NCBI RefSeq assembly: GCF_937941905.1
Contig: NZ_CALDGS010000031.1
Coordinates: forward strand, 1 to 7,444
Length of the DNA stretch: 7,444 nucleotides
Origin: an uncultured Mycolicibacterium sp.
GTDB lineage: Bacteria > Actinomycetota > Actinomycetes > Mycobacteriales > Mycobacteriaceae
Direction: 5' to 3'
The notes beneath the pieces were generated by a model. It did not search any database and was not told the origin of the DNA. It worked only from the letters and a program-made list of their open reading frames with translations. Every line of letters starts with the position of its first letter. Positions within the stretch are counted from its first letter, which is position 1. This document shows, in pieces, positions 1-6,539 of this stretch. Made by a program: the position numbers and the translations under genes.

Positions 1-548
1 TGGAGTGGATCGACGGCAACATCGGCTCCAAGGTCACCATGAAGTACCCGGCGGTGTGGATGACCGGTGAGCACGCCAAGGGCGAGGTGCTCTCGGTGGC
101 GTTCGCCGGCGAGGGCCAGCACCAGGACACCGGCGCCAAGATGCTGCACCTGGCGCCGAACACCTCGAGCAACATCGTGTCGAAGTCGGTGGCCCGCGGC
201 GGCGGGCGCGCCTCCTACCGCGGCCTGGTGCAGGTCAACAAGGGGGCGCACGGCAGCCGCTCGAGCGTGAAATGCGATGCGCTGCTGGTGGACACGATCA
301 GCCGCTCGGACACCTACCCGTATGTCGACATCCGCGAGGACGACGTGACCATGGGTCACGAGGCCACCGTGTCGAAGGTCAGCGAGGATCAGCTGTTCTA
401 CCTGATGAGCCGCGGCCTGACCGAGGACGAGGCGATGGCCATGGTGGTGCGCGGGTTCGTCGAACCGATCGCCAAGGAACTGCCGATGGAATACGCACTG
501 GAACTCAACCGGCTCATCGAGCTGCAGATGGAAGGCGCGGTGGGCTGA
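1..548 (+). CDS. sufB: SufB, Fe-S cluster assembly scaffold protein (3' part only)
   Basis: This is the C-terminal 181 residues of SufB, cut by the window edge; the first complete codon is at base 3 and the stop is TGA at 546-548. SufB is the scaffold of the cytosolic SufB-SufC-SufD complex on which iron-sulfur clusters form. The fragment covers the end of the beta-helix core and the C-terminal helical domain that binds SufC. A cysteine in VKCDALL (codon 273-275) and the pair HE in MGHEATVSK (codons 357-362) are spaced 28 and 29 residues apart, which matches Cys405, His433 and Glu434 of E. coli SufB, residues implicated in cluster formation. The ending EDQLFYLMSRGL, then ELPMEYALELNRL, is typical of the family. 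It directly abuts sufD. Some mycobacterial SufB proteins carry an intein; none is present in this part, and the M. tuberculosis insertion site would lie upstream of the window. Confidence 0.96.
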   Translation, partial: EWIDGNIGSKVTMKYPAVWMTGEHAKGEVLSVAFAGEGQHQDTGAKMLHLAPNTSSNIVSKSVARGGGRASYRGLVQVNKGAHGSRSSVKCDALLVDTISRSDTYPYVDIREDDVTMGHEATVSKVSEDQLFYLMSRGLTEDEAMAMVVRGFVEPIAKELPMEYALELNRLIELQMEGAVG

Positions 549-1739
549 GTGGGTTCCGAACTGAGCACCGCCGTGGCGGGTGCCACCGCCGGTTCCGCGC
601 TGAACAAGGGCGAGATCTTCACCTCCTTCGACGTCGACGCCTTCGAGGTGCCGGCCGGCCGCGACGAGATCTGGCGGTTCACGCCGCTGCGCCGGCTGCG
701 CGGCCTGCACGACGGGTCCGCGGCGGCGACCGCGCCGGCACGGATCGACGTGACCGGGCACGCCGGGGTGACCGTGGAGCGGGTCGGCCGCGGCGACGAG
801 CGCCTCGGCGCCGCCGGGGTACCGGCTGATCGCGTTGCCGCCCAAGCGTTCTCGGCGTTCGAGACGGCCACCGTCGTCACCGTGGCCGGCAACACCGTGG
901 TCGAGGAGCCGATCGGGATCACCGTCACCGGACCCGGCGCCGGGCAGGTCGCCTACGGGCACCTGCAGATCCGGCTCGGCGAACTCGCCGACGCGGTGGT
1001 GGTGATCGACCAGCGCGGCAGCGGAACCTACGCCGACAACGTCGAGTTCGTCGTCGGCGACGGCGCCCGGCTGCGGGTGGTCGTCCTCGCCGACTGGGCC
1101 GACGACGCGGTCGCCGTGAGCATGCACCACGCCACCCTGGGCAAGGACGCGGTGCTGCGGCACACCGCCGCGCTGCTCGGCGGCGAGGTCACCCGGCTCA
1201 CCGGCCGGGTGCGGTTCGCCGCCCCGGGCGGCGACGTCGAGCTGCTCGGGCTGTACTTCGCCGACGACGGCCAGCACCTCGAGGCGCGGCTGCTGGTCGA
1301 CCACAACCGGCCCAACTGCCGGTCGCACGTCAACTACAAGGGCGCGCTGCAGGGCGATCCGGGCTCCGACAGGCCCGAGACGCACACCGTGTGGGTGGGC
1401 GACGTGCTGATCCGGCCCGAGGCCAGCGGCACCGACACCTACGAGAGCAACCGCAACCTGGTGCTCACCGACGGCGCCCGGGCCGACTCGGTGCCCAACC
1501 TGGAGATCGAGACCGGCGAGATCATCGGCGCCGGACATGCCAGCGCCACCGGGCGTTTCGACGACGAGCAGGTCTTCTACCTGCAGGCCCGCGGCATCCC
1601 GGAGGAGCAGGCCCGCAAGCTCATCGTGCGCGGGTTCTTCGGCGAGATCATCCAGCAGATCACCGTGCCGGCCGTCCGGGATCGGCTGACCGAGGCCATC
1701 GAACACGAGCTTGCCCTGACCGAAGGAACGAATTCGTAA
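549..1739 (+). CDS. sufD: SufD, Fe-S cluster assembly protein
   Basis: This 396-residue protein is the SufB paralogue that pairs with it in the SufBC2D complex and is needed for iron entry into the nascent cluster. The length is close to M. tuberculosis SufD (about 397) and somewhat shorter than E. coli SufD. It has a short N-terminal helical part (about 1-100), a beta-helix core (about 100-330) and a C-terminal helical part that should dock SufC (about 335-396). H330 in GAGHASATG sits where E. coli SufD has His360, a residue at the SufB-SufD interface used for cluster assembly. There is no cysteine at the position matching SufB Cys405, as expected for SufD; the only cysteine is C257. The start is GTG at 549, the base after the sufB stop, with GGAAGG at 530-535 as a plausible ribosome binding site. 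The start is supported by family length, and translation is probably coupled to sufB. Confidence 0.95.
   Translation: MGSELSTAVAGATAGSALNKGEIFTSFDVDAFEVPAGRDEIWRFTPLRRLRGLHDGSAAATAPARIDVTGHAGVTVERVGRGDERLGAAGVPADRVAAQAFSAFETATVVTVAGNTVVEEPIGITVTGPGAGQVAYGHLQIRLGELADAVVVIDQRGSGTYADNVEFVVGDGARLRVVVLADWADDAVAVSMHHATLGKDAVLRHTAALLGGEVTRLTGRVRFAAPGGDVELLGLYFADDGQHLEARLLVDHNRPNCRSHVNYKGALQGDPGSDRPETHTVWVGDVLIRPEASGTDTYESNRNLVLTDGARADSVPNLEIETGEIIGAGHASATGRFDDEQVFYLQARGIPEEQARKLIVRGFFGEIIQQITVPAVRDRLTEAIEHELALTEGTNS
1724..1728 (+). promoter_or_regulatory. Ribosome binding site of sufC
   Basis: AGGAA lies inside the last codons of sufD, 11 nt before the sufC ATG at 1740. It supports that start, which touches the sufD stop codon. 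Confidence 0.6.
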
Positions 1740-2516
1740 ATGACCACTCTGGAAATCAAGGACCTGCACGTCAGCGTCGCGGCGACCGCGGGGCAGGAGG
1801 AGATCCCGATCCTCAAGGGCGTCGACCTCACCGTCCGCTCGGGCGAGACCCACGCCCTGATGGGGCCCAACGGGTCCGGCAAGTCGACGCTGTCCTACGC
1901 GATCGCCGGGCACCCCAAGTACGTGGTGACCTCCGGTTCGATCACCCTCGACGGTCAGGACGTGCTGACGATGAGCGTCGACGAGCGGGCCCGGGCCGGG
2001 CTGTTCCTGGCGATGCAGTACCCGGTCGAGGTGCCCGGGGTGTCGATGTCGAACTTCCTGCGCACCGCCGCCACCGCGGTGCGGGGTGAGGCACCCAAGC
2101 TGCGGCACTGGGTCAAGGAGGTGCGCGAGGCGATGGAGGCCCTCGGCATCGACCCGGCGTTCGGCGAGCGCAGCGTCAACGAGGGCTTCTCCGGCGGTGA
2201 GAAGAAGCGCCACGAGATCCTGCAGCTCGCCCTGCTCAAGCCCAAGATCGCCATTCTCGACGAGACCGACTCCGGCCTGGACGTCGACGCCCTGCGCGTG
2301 GTCAGCGAGGGGGTGAACCGCTACCAGCAGGCCGAGAACGGCGGGGTGCTGCTGATCACCCACTACACCCGCATCCTGCGCTACATCAAGCCGCAGTTCG
2401 TGCACGTGTTCGTGGGCGGCCGCATCGTCGAGTCCGCCGGCCCGGAGCTGGCCGACGAGCTCGAGGAACAAGGCTACGAGCGCTTCGTGCAGGCCGCGGC
2501 CGGCGCATCGAACTGA
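1740..2516 (+). CDS. sufC: SufC, Fe-S assembly ABC-type ATPase
   Basis: This 258-residue soluble ABC ATPase powers the conformational change of the SufBC2D complex; it is not a transporter subunit despite the fold. All nucleotide-binding motifs are intact: Walker A GPNGSGKST (42-50), Q-loop glutamine 93 in AMQYP, ABC signature FSGGEKKR (150-157), Walker B AILDE (171-175) with catalytic E175, the SufC-type stretch DSGLDVDAL just after it, and the H-loop histidine 208 in LITHYT. There is no transmembrane segment. The ATG at 1740 follows the sufD TAA without a gap, and AGGAA at 1724-1728 lies 11 nt upstream, so expression is expected to be coupled to sufD. SufC normally acts as a dimer with one subunit on each of SufB and SufD, both of which are encoded immediately upstream. 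Confidence 0.97.
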   Translation: MTTLEIKDLHVSVAATAGQEEIPILKGVDLTVRSGETHALMGPNGSGKSTLSYAIAGHPKYVVTSGSITLDGQDVLTMSVDERARAGLFLAMQYPVEVPGVSMSNFLRTAATAVRGEAPKLRHWVKEVREAMEALGIDPAFGERSVNEGFSGGEKKRHEILQLALLKPKIAILDETDSGLDVDALRVVSEGVNRYQQAENGGVLLITHYTRILRYIKPQFVHVFVGGRIVESAGPELADELEEQGYERFVQAAAGASN

Positions 2517-2517
2517 C

Positions 2518-2524
2518 AAGGGGG
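2518..2524 (+). promoter_or_regulatory. Ribosome binding site of sufS
   Basis: AAGGGGG sits in the 16-nt gap between sufC and sufS, 8 nt before the ATG at 2533. It is a strong Shine-Dalgarno sequence and fixes the sufS start. Confidence 0.75.
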
Positions 2525-2532
2525 CTGTTGCC

Positions 2533-3780
2533 ATGACGACGGCGGCGAACCGCCTCGACATCGACGCCATCCGCGCCGATTTCCCGATCCTCAAGCGCGT
2601 GATGCGCGGCGGGAAACAGCTGGCGTACCTCGATTCGGGTGCGACGTCGCAGCGGCCGCTGCCGGTGCTCGACGCCGAACGGGAGTTCCTGCTCACCTCC
2701 AACGGTGCGGTGCACCGCGGGGCCCATCAGCTCATGGAGGAGGCCACCGACGCCTACGAGCAGGCCCGCGAGGACATCGCCGCCTTCGTCGGCGCCGACG
2801 CCGACGAGCTGGTGTTCACCAAGAACGCCACCGAGGCGCTGAACCTGGTGGCGTACGTGCTGGGGGACAACCGGTTCGACCGCGCCGTCGGCCCCGGCGA
2901 CGTCATCGTCACCACCGAGCTGGAGCACCACGCCAACCTCATCCCGTGGCAGGAACTGGCCCGGCGCACCGGGGCCACCCTGCGTTGGTACGGCGTCACC
3001 GACGACGGCCGCATCGACCTGGACTCGCTGCAGCTCGACGAGCGGGTGAAAGTCGTTGCCTTCACCCACCATTCGAACGTCACCGGGGCGATCGCGCCGG
3101 TCGGGGAACTGGTGGCACGGGCGAAGGCGGTCGGTGCGCTGACCGTGCTGGACGCCTGCCAGTCGGTGCCGCACCAGCCGGTGGACTTCCACGCGCTCGA
3201 CGTCGACTACGCGGCGTTCTCCGGGCACAAGATGCTGGGCCCCACCGGGATCGGCGTGCTCTACGGCCGGCGCGAGTTGCTCGAGCGGATGCCCCCGTTC
3301 CTCACCGGCGGGTCGATGATCGAGACCGTCACGATGGCGGGCGCCACCTACGCCCCGCCGCCGCAGCGGTTCGAGGCCGGCACCCCGATGACCTCGCAGG
3401 CCGTCGGACTGGCCGCCGCCGCACGGTATCTGCGCGAGATCGGCATGGCGGCGGTCGAGGCCCACGAGGCCGAACTCGTCGCCGCCGCCATCGCGGGGCT
3501 CTCGCAGGTCCCGGGCGTGCGCATCATCGGGCCGGCGTCGACCGAGCTGCGCGGCTCGCCGGTGTCGTTCGTGCTCGACGGCGTCCACGCCCACGACGTC
3601 GGGCAGGTGCTCGACGACGAGGGGGTCGCGGTGCGGGTCGGCCACCACTGCGCCTGGCCGCTGCACCGGCGGTTCGGCGTCGCGGCGACCGCGCGGGCGT
3701 CCTTCGCGGTGTACAACACCCTCGACGAGGTGGACCGGCTGGTGTCCGGCGTGCGCCGGGCCGTGGAGTTCTTCGGGTAA
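2533..3780 (+). CDS. sufS: SufS, group II cysteine desulfurase
   Basis: This 415-residue pyridoxal-phosphate enzyme converts L-cysteine to alanine and holds the sulfur as a persulfide on its active-site cysteine for transfer to SufU. Visible residues are the EHHAN motif (131-135) whose histidine stacks on the cofactor, D207 and Q210 in DACQ that contact the pyridine ring and phenolic oxygen, K233 in SGHK that forms the Schiff base, and catalytic C373 in GHHCAWPL. H354 in HAHDV lies 19 residues before that cysteine, the same spacing as His342 and Cys361 in Bacillus subtilis SufS, where the histidine takes over a zinc ligand of SufU. This fits the sufU gene just downstream and the absence of sufE. 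The protein runs almost in step with M. tuberculosis Rv1464 (also called csd) as I remember it. It starts 16 nt after sufC with a good ribosome binding site. Confidence 0.97.
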   Translation: MTTAANRLDIDAIRADFPILKRVMRGGKQLAYLDSGATSQRPLPVLDAEREFLLTSNGAVHRGAHQLMEEATDAYEQAREDIAAFVGADADELVFTKNATEALNLVAYVLGDNRFDRAVGPGDVIVTTELEHHANLIPWQELARRTGATLRWYGVTDDGRIDLDSLQLDERVKVVAFTHHSNVTGAIAPVGELVARAKAVGALTVLDACQSVPHQPVDFHALDVDYAAFSGHKMLGPTGIGVLYGRRELLERMPPFLTGGSMIETVTMAGATYAPPPQRFEAGTPMTSQAVGLAAAARYLREIGMAAVEAHEAELVAAAIAGLSQVPGVRIIGPASTELRGSPVSFVLDGVHAHDVGQVLDDEGVAVRVGHHCAWPLHRRFGVAATARASFAVYNTLDEVDRLVSGVRRAVEFFG

Positions 3781-3784
3781 GAGG
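3779..3784 (+). promoter_or_regulatory. Weak, overlapping ribosome binding site of sufU
   Basis: AAGAGG overlaps the sufS stop codon and ends only 1 nt before the sufU ATG at 3786, too close for an ideal Shine-Dalgarno sequence. Initiation probably relies on ribosomes finishing sufS. Confidence 0.35.
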
Positions 3785-3785
3785 T

Positions 3786-4256
3786 ATGCGCCTGGAGCAG
3801 ATGTACCAGGAAGTGATCCTGGACCACTACAAGCACCCGCACCACCGCGGCCTGCGCGAACCCTTCGGCGCCGAGGTGCACCACGTCAACCCGACCTGCG
3901 GCGACGAGGTGACGCTGCGGGTGGCGCTGTCGGAGGACGGCGAGACCGTGCGTGACGTGTCCTACGACGGGCAGGGCTGCTCGATCAGCCAGGCCGCCAC
4001 CTCGGTGCTCACCGACCAGGTGATCGGCCGCACCGTCGGGGACGCGCTCAAGACCGTCGCGGCGTTCACCGAGATGGTGTCCTCGCGCGGCACCGTGGCG
4101 GGCGACGAGGAGCTCCTCGGCGACGGCATCGCGTTCGCCGGGGTGGCCAAGTACCCGGCCCGGGTGAAATGCGCGCTGCTGGGCTGGATGGCGTTCAAGG
4201 ACGCGGTGGCACAGGCCGTGCACAACGCGGGGCACAACCTGGAGGAGAACCGATGA
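3786..4256 (+). CDS. sufU: SufU, zinc-dependent sulfur acceptor
   Basis: This 156-residue protein is an IscU-fold zinc protein that receives persulfide sulfur from SufS and passes it to the SufBCD scaffold. The zinc ligands are visible as C38 and D40 in NPTCGDEV, C65 in GQGCSIS and C129 in RVKCALL, matching Cys41, Asp43, Cys66 and Cys128 of B. subtilis SufU. The insertion of about 20 residues between the second and third cysteine motifs (GTVAGDEELLGDGIAFAG) and the lack of the IscU histidine before the last cysteine mark it as SufU rather than IscU. The ATG at 3786 is chosen because RLEQxYQ at the N-terminus is shared with the M. tuberculosis protein Rv1465 as I remember it. An internal ATG at 3801 with GGAG 3 nt upstream is a less likely alternative. 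It follows sufS by 5 nt. Confidence 0.95.
   Translation: MRLEQMYQEVILDHYKHPHHRGLREPFGAEVHHVNPTCGDEVTLRVALSEDGETVRDVSYDGQGCSISQAATSVLTDQVIGRTVGDALKTVAAFTEMVSSRGTVAGDEELLGDGIAFAGVAKYPARVKCALLGWMAFKDAVAQAVHNAGHNLEENR
4241..4247 (+). promoter_or_regulatory. Ribosome binding site of sufT
   Basis: GGAGGAG near the end of sufU lies 5 nt before the ATG at 4253. It is the strongest Shine-Dalgarno sequence in the operon. It selects this start over in-frame codons further upstream, including the ATG at 4169 inside sufU. Confidence 0.8.
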
Positions 4257-4606
4257 GCGAGGCCGCACCGCAGCAGCCGGTCGACGCGCTGCTGGCCGAG
4301 ATCGAGGAGGCGATGCGCGACGTCGTCGACCCCGAGCTGGGCATCAACGTCGTCGACCTGGGCCTGGTCTACGACATGAACGTCGAGCGCGGCGAGCAGG
4401 GCACCGTCGCCACCCTCGACATGACGCTGACCTCGCCGGCCTGCCCGCTCACCGACGTCATCGAGGAGCAGTCGCGCACCGCGCTGGTCGGGGCCGGGCT
4501 GGTCGACGAGCTGAAGATCAACTGGGTGTGGACCCCGCCGTGGGGCCCGGACAAGATCACCGAGGACGGCCGCGAGCAGCTGCGGGCGCTGGGCTTCACG
4601 GTCTGA
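4253..4606 (+). CDS. sufT: SufT, MIP18/DUF59-family Fe-S maturation factor
   Basis: This 117-residue protein belongs to the MIP18 (DUF59) family, small factors that assist maturation or delivery of iron-sulfur clusters, shown for SufT in Staphylococcus aureus and for MIP18 in the eukaryotic cytosolic pathway. Visible family marks are DPELGINVVDLGLVYD (26-41), the LTSPACPL motif (59-66) with the conserved cysteine C64, and the hydrophobic WVWTPPW segment (91-97) before the C-terminal helix. It is a single domain with no fusion. The start codon overlaps the sufU stop as ATGA, so the two are translationally coupled, and a strong ribosome binding site supports this start. The counterpart in M. 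tuberculosis is Rv1466. The biochemical role in mycobacteria is less certain than those of the upstream genes. Confidence 0.92.
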   Translation: MSEAAPQQPVDALLAEIEEAMRDVVDPELGINVVDLGLVYDMNVERGEQGTVATLDMTLTSPACPLTDVIEEQSRTALVGAGLVDELKINWVWTPPWGPDKITEDGREQLRALGFTV

Positions 4607-4646
4607 CGCGGCGGCGTCGGCGCCCGATCGGTGAAAGACTGGGCGG
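4607..4646 (+). other. Short intergenic gap after sufT
   Basis: These 40 nt separate sufT from the next gene. They hold a 5-bp inverted repeat (GACGC 4605-4609, GCGTC 4614-4618) without a T-tract, so I do not call a terminator. No clear mycobacterial -10 box (TAnnnT) is present. Readthrough from the suf operon into the next gene is therefore possible. Confidence 0.4.
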
Positions 4647-6536
4647 ATGGCGCTGACACCGGCCGACGAGGACGAGTACACCGCGACCCGGGAGCGGTTG
4701 CTGGACGACTTCGCCCGCTGGCTGGGGGAGCGGCACGACCCGGTGGCGGCCGACGAGGTGGCCGCCGACGCCGGCCTGCTGCTGGACTGGCGGTTCTACT
4801 ACTCCAACCGGGTGCTCGACGGCTACGAGGACGCCGACCTCACCGAGTTCCTGCTCGAGTACTGCCCGCAGCAGGTGTCGCTGCCGGCCGCCGCCGTCGA
4901 CGGGCTGTGCTGGGCGGTCAGCGTGTTCATCGAGTTCCTCGCCGACACCGGCCGATTGGCCGGCGGCCTGGCCCGGGCCGCCCGGCTGATGACGCTGTGC
5001 GGCGAACTGGTCGGCGAGATGCGCACGGCGATGGCCGATTCCGACAACTTCGGGCTGACCAAGACGCTGCTAGCCGGGCTCGACGTGGCCGGGCTGACCG
5101 AGGAGGAGCTCGAGGAGGCGCTCGCCGCGCGGATGGCCGAGTTCAACTCGCTGCCCTACGAACAGCGCAAGGCGCTCACCGACCAGTTCTTCGACGAGCC
5201 GGACGAACCGCACGAGCTGCCGTTCCTGTACCTGCCGCCGACCGCGGCCGAGCTCGAGGCCGCCGCGGCCACACCGCTGCTGGCCAAGGTGGAGGCGCTG
5301 CGGGAGTACCTCGGCGCCGACGGCAAACCGCTGACCAAGAAGGGCAACCTGCGGCTCGCCGACGGCCGGGCGCTGGTGGCGCTGCTCGGCACCGGCGACG
5401 AGGTCGACCGGCACTCGACCGCGTTCTTCGAGGGGCTGGGCTTCGTCGTGCTGACCGCCCGGGAGGCCGGGGCGGTGCGGGTGCTGCGGCAGCGGCTGGT
5501 GCCGGTGCACGCCTGGGACCGGGAGCCGGCGGCGCGCCGGGCCCGGCGGCTGGCCCACACGGTGCTCGCCATCGGCGTGCTCGGCTGCCGGGGCCGGGCG
5601 GAGCACCCCTTCGTCGACGAACTCGACGGGCTGCTCGACGAGGGCGTGGTGCACTGGCTGGCCCCGCTGCTGGCGCAGGACACCCAGGCCGACTACGACC
5701 GGATCGTCGAGATCGCCCTCGCAGCGAGCGACCGGCAGCTCGGCCACGTCCGGCAGCCGTTCGACCTCGCCGACCTCGTCGAGGAGCGGGTGAGCCGGAT
5801 CTTCGACACGCTGCGGACCACGGGCGTGGTCGCCTGGGACGACCGGGTGGTCAAACTGCAGGACCGGGGCTGCTCGGTCTGGGTCGGTGGGCAGGTGCGG
5901 CTCACCGCCCTGGGCCGCGAGATCGTCGCGGAGTTCGTGCCCGACGCCGGGTACGTGCTGCGCACCGTCGACGACCTCGCCGCCGCCGACGGCGCCGCGC
6001 TCATCGAGGCGCTCGTGTCGGTGGCGGAGGACCGGCACGCCGAGGTCATCGCCGCCTGGCAGCCCGACCGGACCCCGGCCGAGCGGACCGAGGCGCTCGT
6101 GACCGCCATCGGCGAGGCCCGGACCGCCGCGCACCGGATCGGCGGGTTCGTCGCGCTGGAACACCTCGACCCGCAGGCCAGCGCCCCGATGGTGCGGCAG
6201 CTGCTCGACAGCCCGGCCGGCGGGCACGCCGCGCTGTGGCTGATCCAGCACGGCCTGGCCGACACCGAGACGGTGGGCGGTTTCGTGCACATCGGGGTGC
6301 TCGTCGACATCCTCGGCGCCGCCCTGGACGACCCCGCGCAGCTGTGCCGGTTGTTCGTCGCCGACCGCAGCGCCGCGGACATGCTCGAGCTGCTCGAGCA
6401 GATGTGGCGCTGCCCGGCGGCCGAGACCGCCGAGGTGCTCGACACCCTGGGCCGGCACCTGCCCGACGCCGGGATCGCCCGGGCGGCGCGCAAGGCGGCG
6501 ATGCGCCACCGCGGCTGGCTGGTGAACCAGCGGTAG
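4647..6536 (+). CDS. Hypothetical protein of 629 residues, function not recognised
   Basis: I do not recognise a characterised family. The protein is acidic, leucine- and alanine-rich, probably mostly helical and cytosolic, with no signal peptide or clear membrane segment. It reads in three parts. Residues 1-200 are helical, with GYEDADLTEFLLEYCPQ (59-75) and an acidic TEEELEEAL (151-159). Residues 210-290 contain GKPLTKKGNLRLADGRALV (226-244), a pattern I have seen in uncharacterised actinobacterial proteins and which could be a DNA-binding-like winged helix. A second segment, VRLTALGREIVAEF (417-430), follows a predicted helix and could be another. Residues 440-629 look like helical, possibly HEAT-like, repeats. 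Seven cysteines are scattered with no CxxC or other metal motif. The ATG at 4647 has only weak upstream signals (GTGAAAG or GGCGG). It lies 40 nt after sufT on the same strand and may be co-transcribed, but nothing in the sequence links it to Fe-S chemistry. Confidence 0.85.
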   Translation: MALTPADEDEYTATRERLLDDFARWLGERHDPVAADEVAADAGLLLDWRFYYSNRVLDGYEDADLTEFLLEYCPQQVSLPAAAVDGLCWAVSVFIEFLADTGRLAGGLARAARLMTLCGELVGEMRTAMADSDNFGLTKTLLAGLDVAGLTEEELEEALAARMAEFNSLPYEQRKALTDQFFDEPDEPHELPFLYLPPTAAELEAAAATPLLAKVEALREYLGADGKPLTKKGNLRLADGRALVALLGTGDEVDRHSTAFFEGLGFVVLTAREAGAVRVLRQRLVPVHAWDREPAARRARRLAHTVLAIGVLGCRGRAEHPFVDELDGLLDEGVVHWLAPLLAQDTQADYDRIVEIALAASDRQLGHVRQPFDLADLVEERVSRIFDTLRTTGVVAWDDRVVKLQDRGCSVWVGGQVRLTALGREIVAEFVPDAGYVLRTVDDLAAADGAALIEALVSVAEDRHAEVIAAWQPDRTPAERTEALVTAIGEARTAAHRIGGFVALEHLDPQASAPMVRQLLDSPAGGHAALWLIQHGLADTETVGGFVHIGVLVDILGAALDDPAQLCRLFVADRSAADMLELLEQMWRCPAAETAEVLDTLGRHLPDAGIARAARKAAMRHRGWLVNQR

Positions 6537-6539
6537 CCG

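Noticed and set aside
2386..3666. 426-codon open frame on the minus strand over sufS
   Set aside because: sufS is certain from its catalytic residues; the antisense frame is low-complexity and explained by GC-rich third positions.
2946..3785. Long upstream extension of the sufU frame into sufS
   Set aside because: The extension translates to arginine- and glycine-rich shadow sequence. SufU homologues begin near the ATG at 3786.
4605..4618. Possible terminator hairpin after sufT (GACGC and GCGTC)
   Set aside because: The stem is only 5 bp with a 4-nt loop and has no T-tract. Such short repeats are common by chance at this G+C level.
5070..6509. 479-codon open frame on the minus strand
   Set aside because: It is antisense to the hypothetical gene, low in complexity (H, R, G, V, Q rich), has no recognisable motif and no ribosome binding site that I could see.
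4647..6536. Idea that the hypothetical protein is itself an Fe-S or zinc protein
   Set aside because: Its seven cysteines (C73, C88, C118, C314, C409, C567, C589) are scattered, with no CxxC or paired metal motif.
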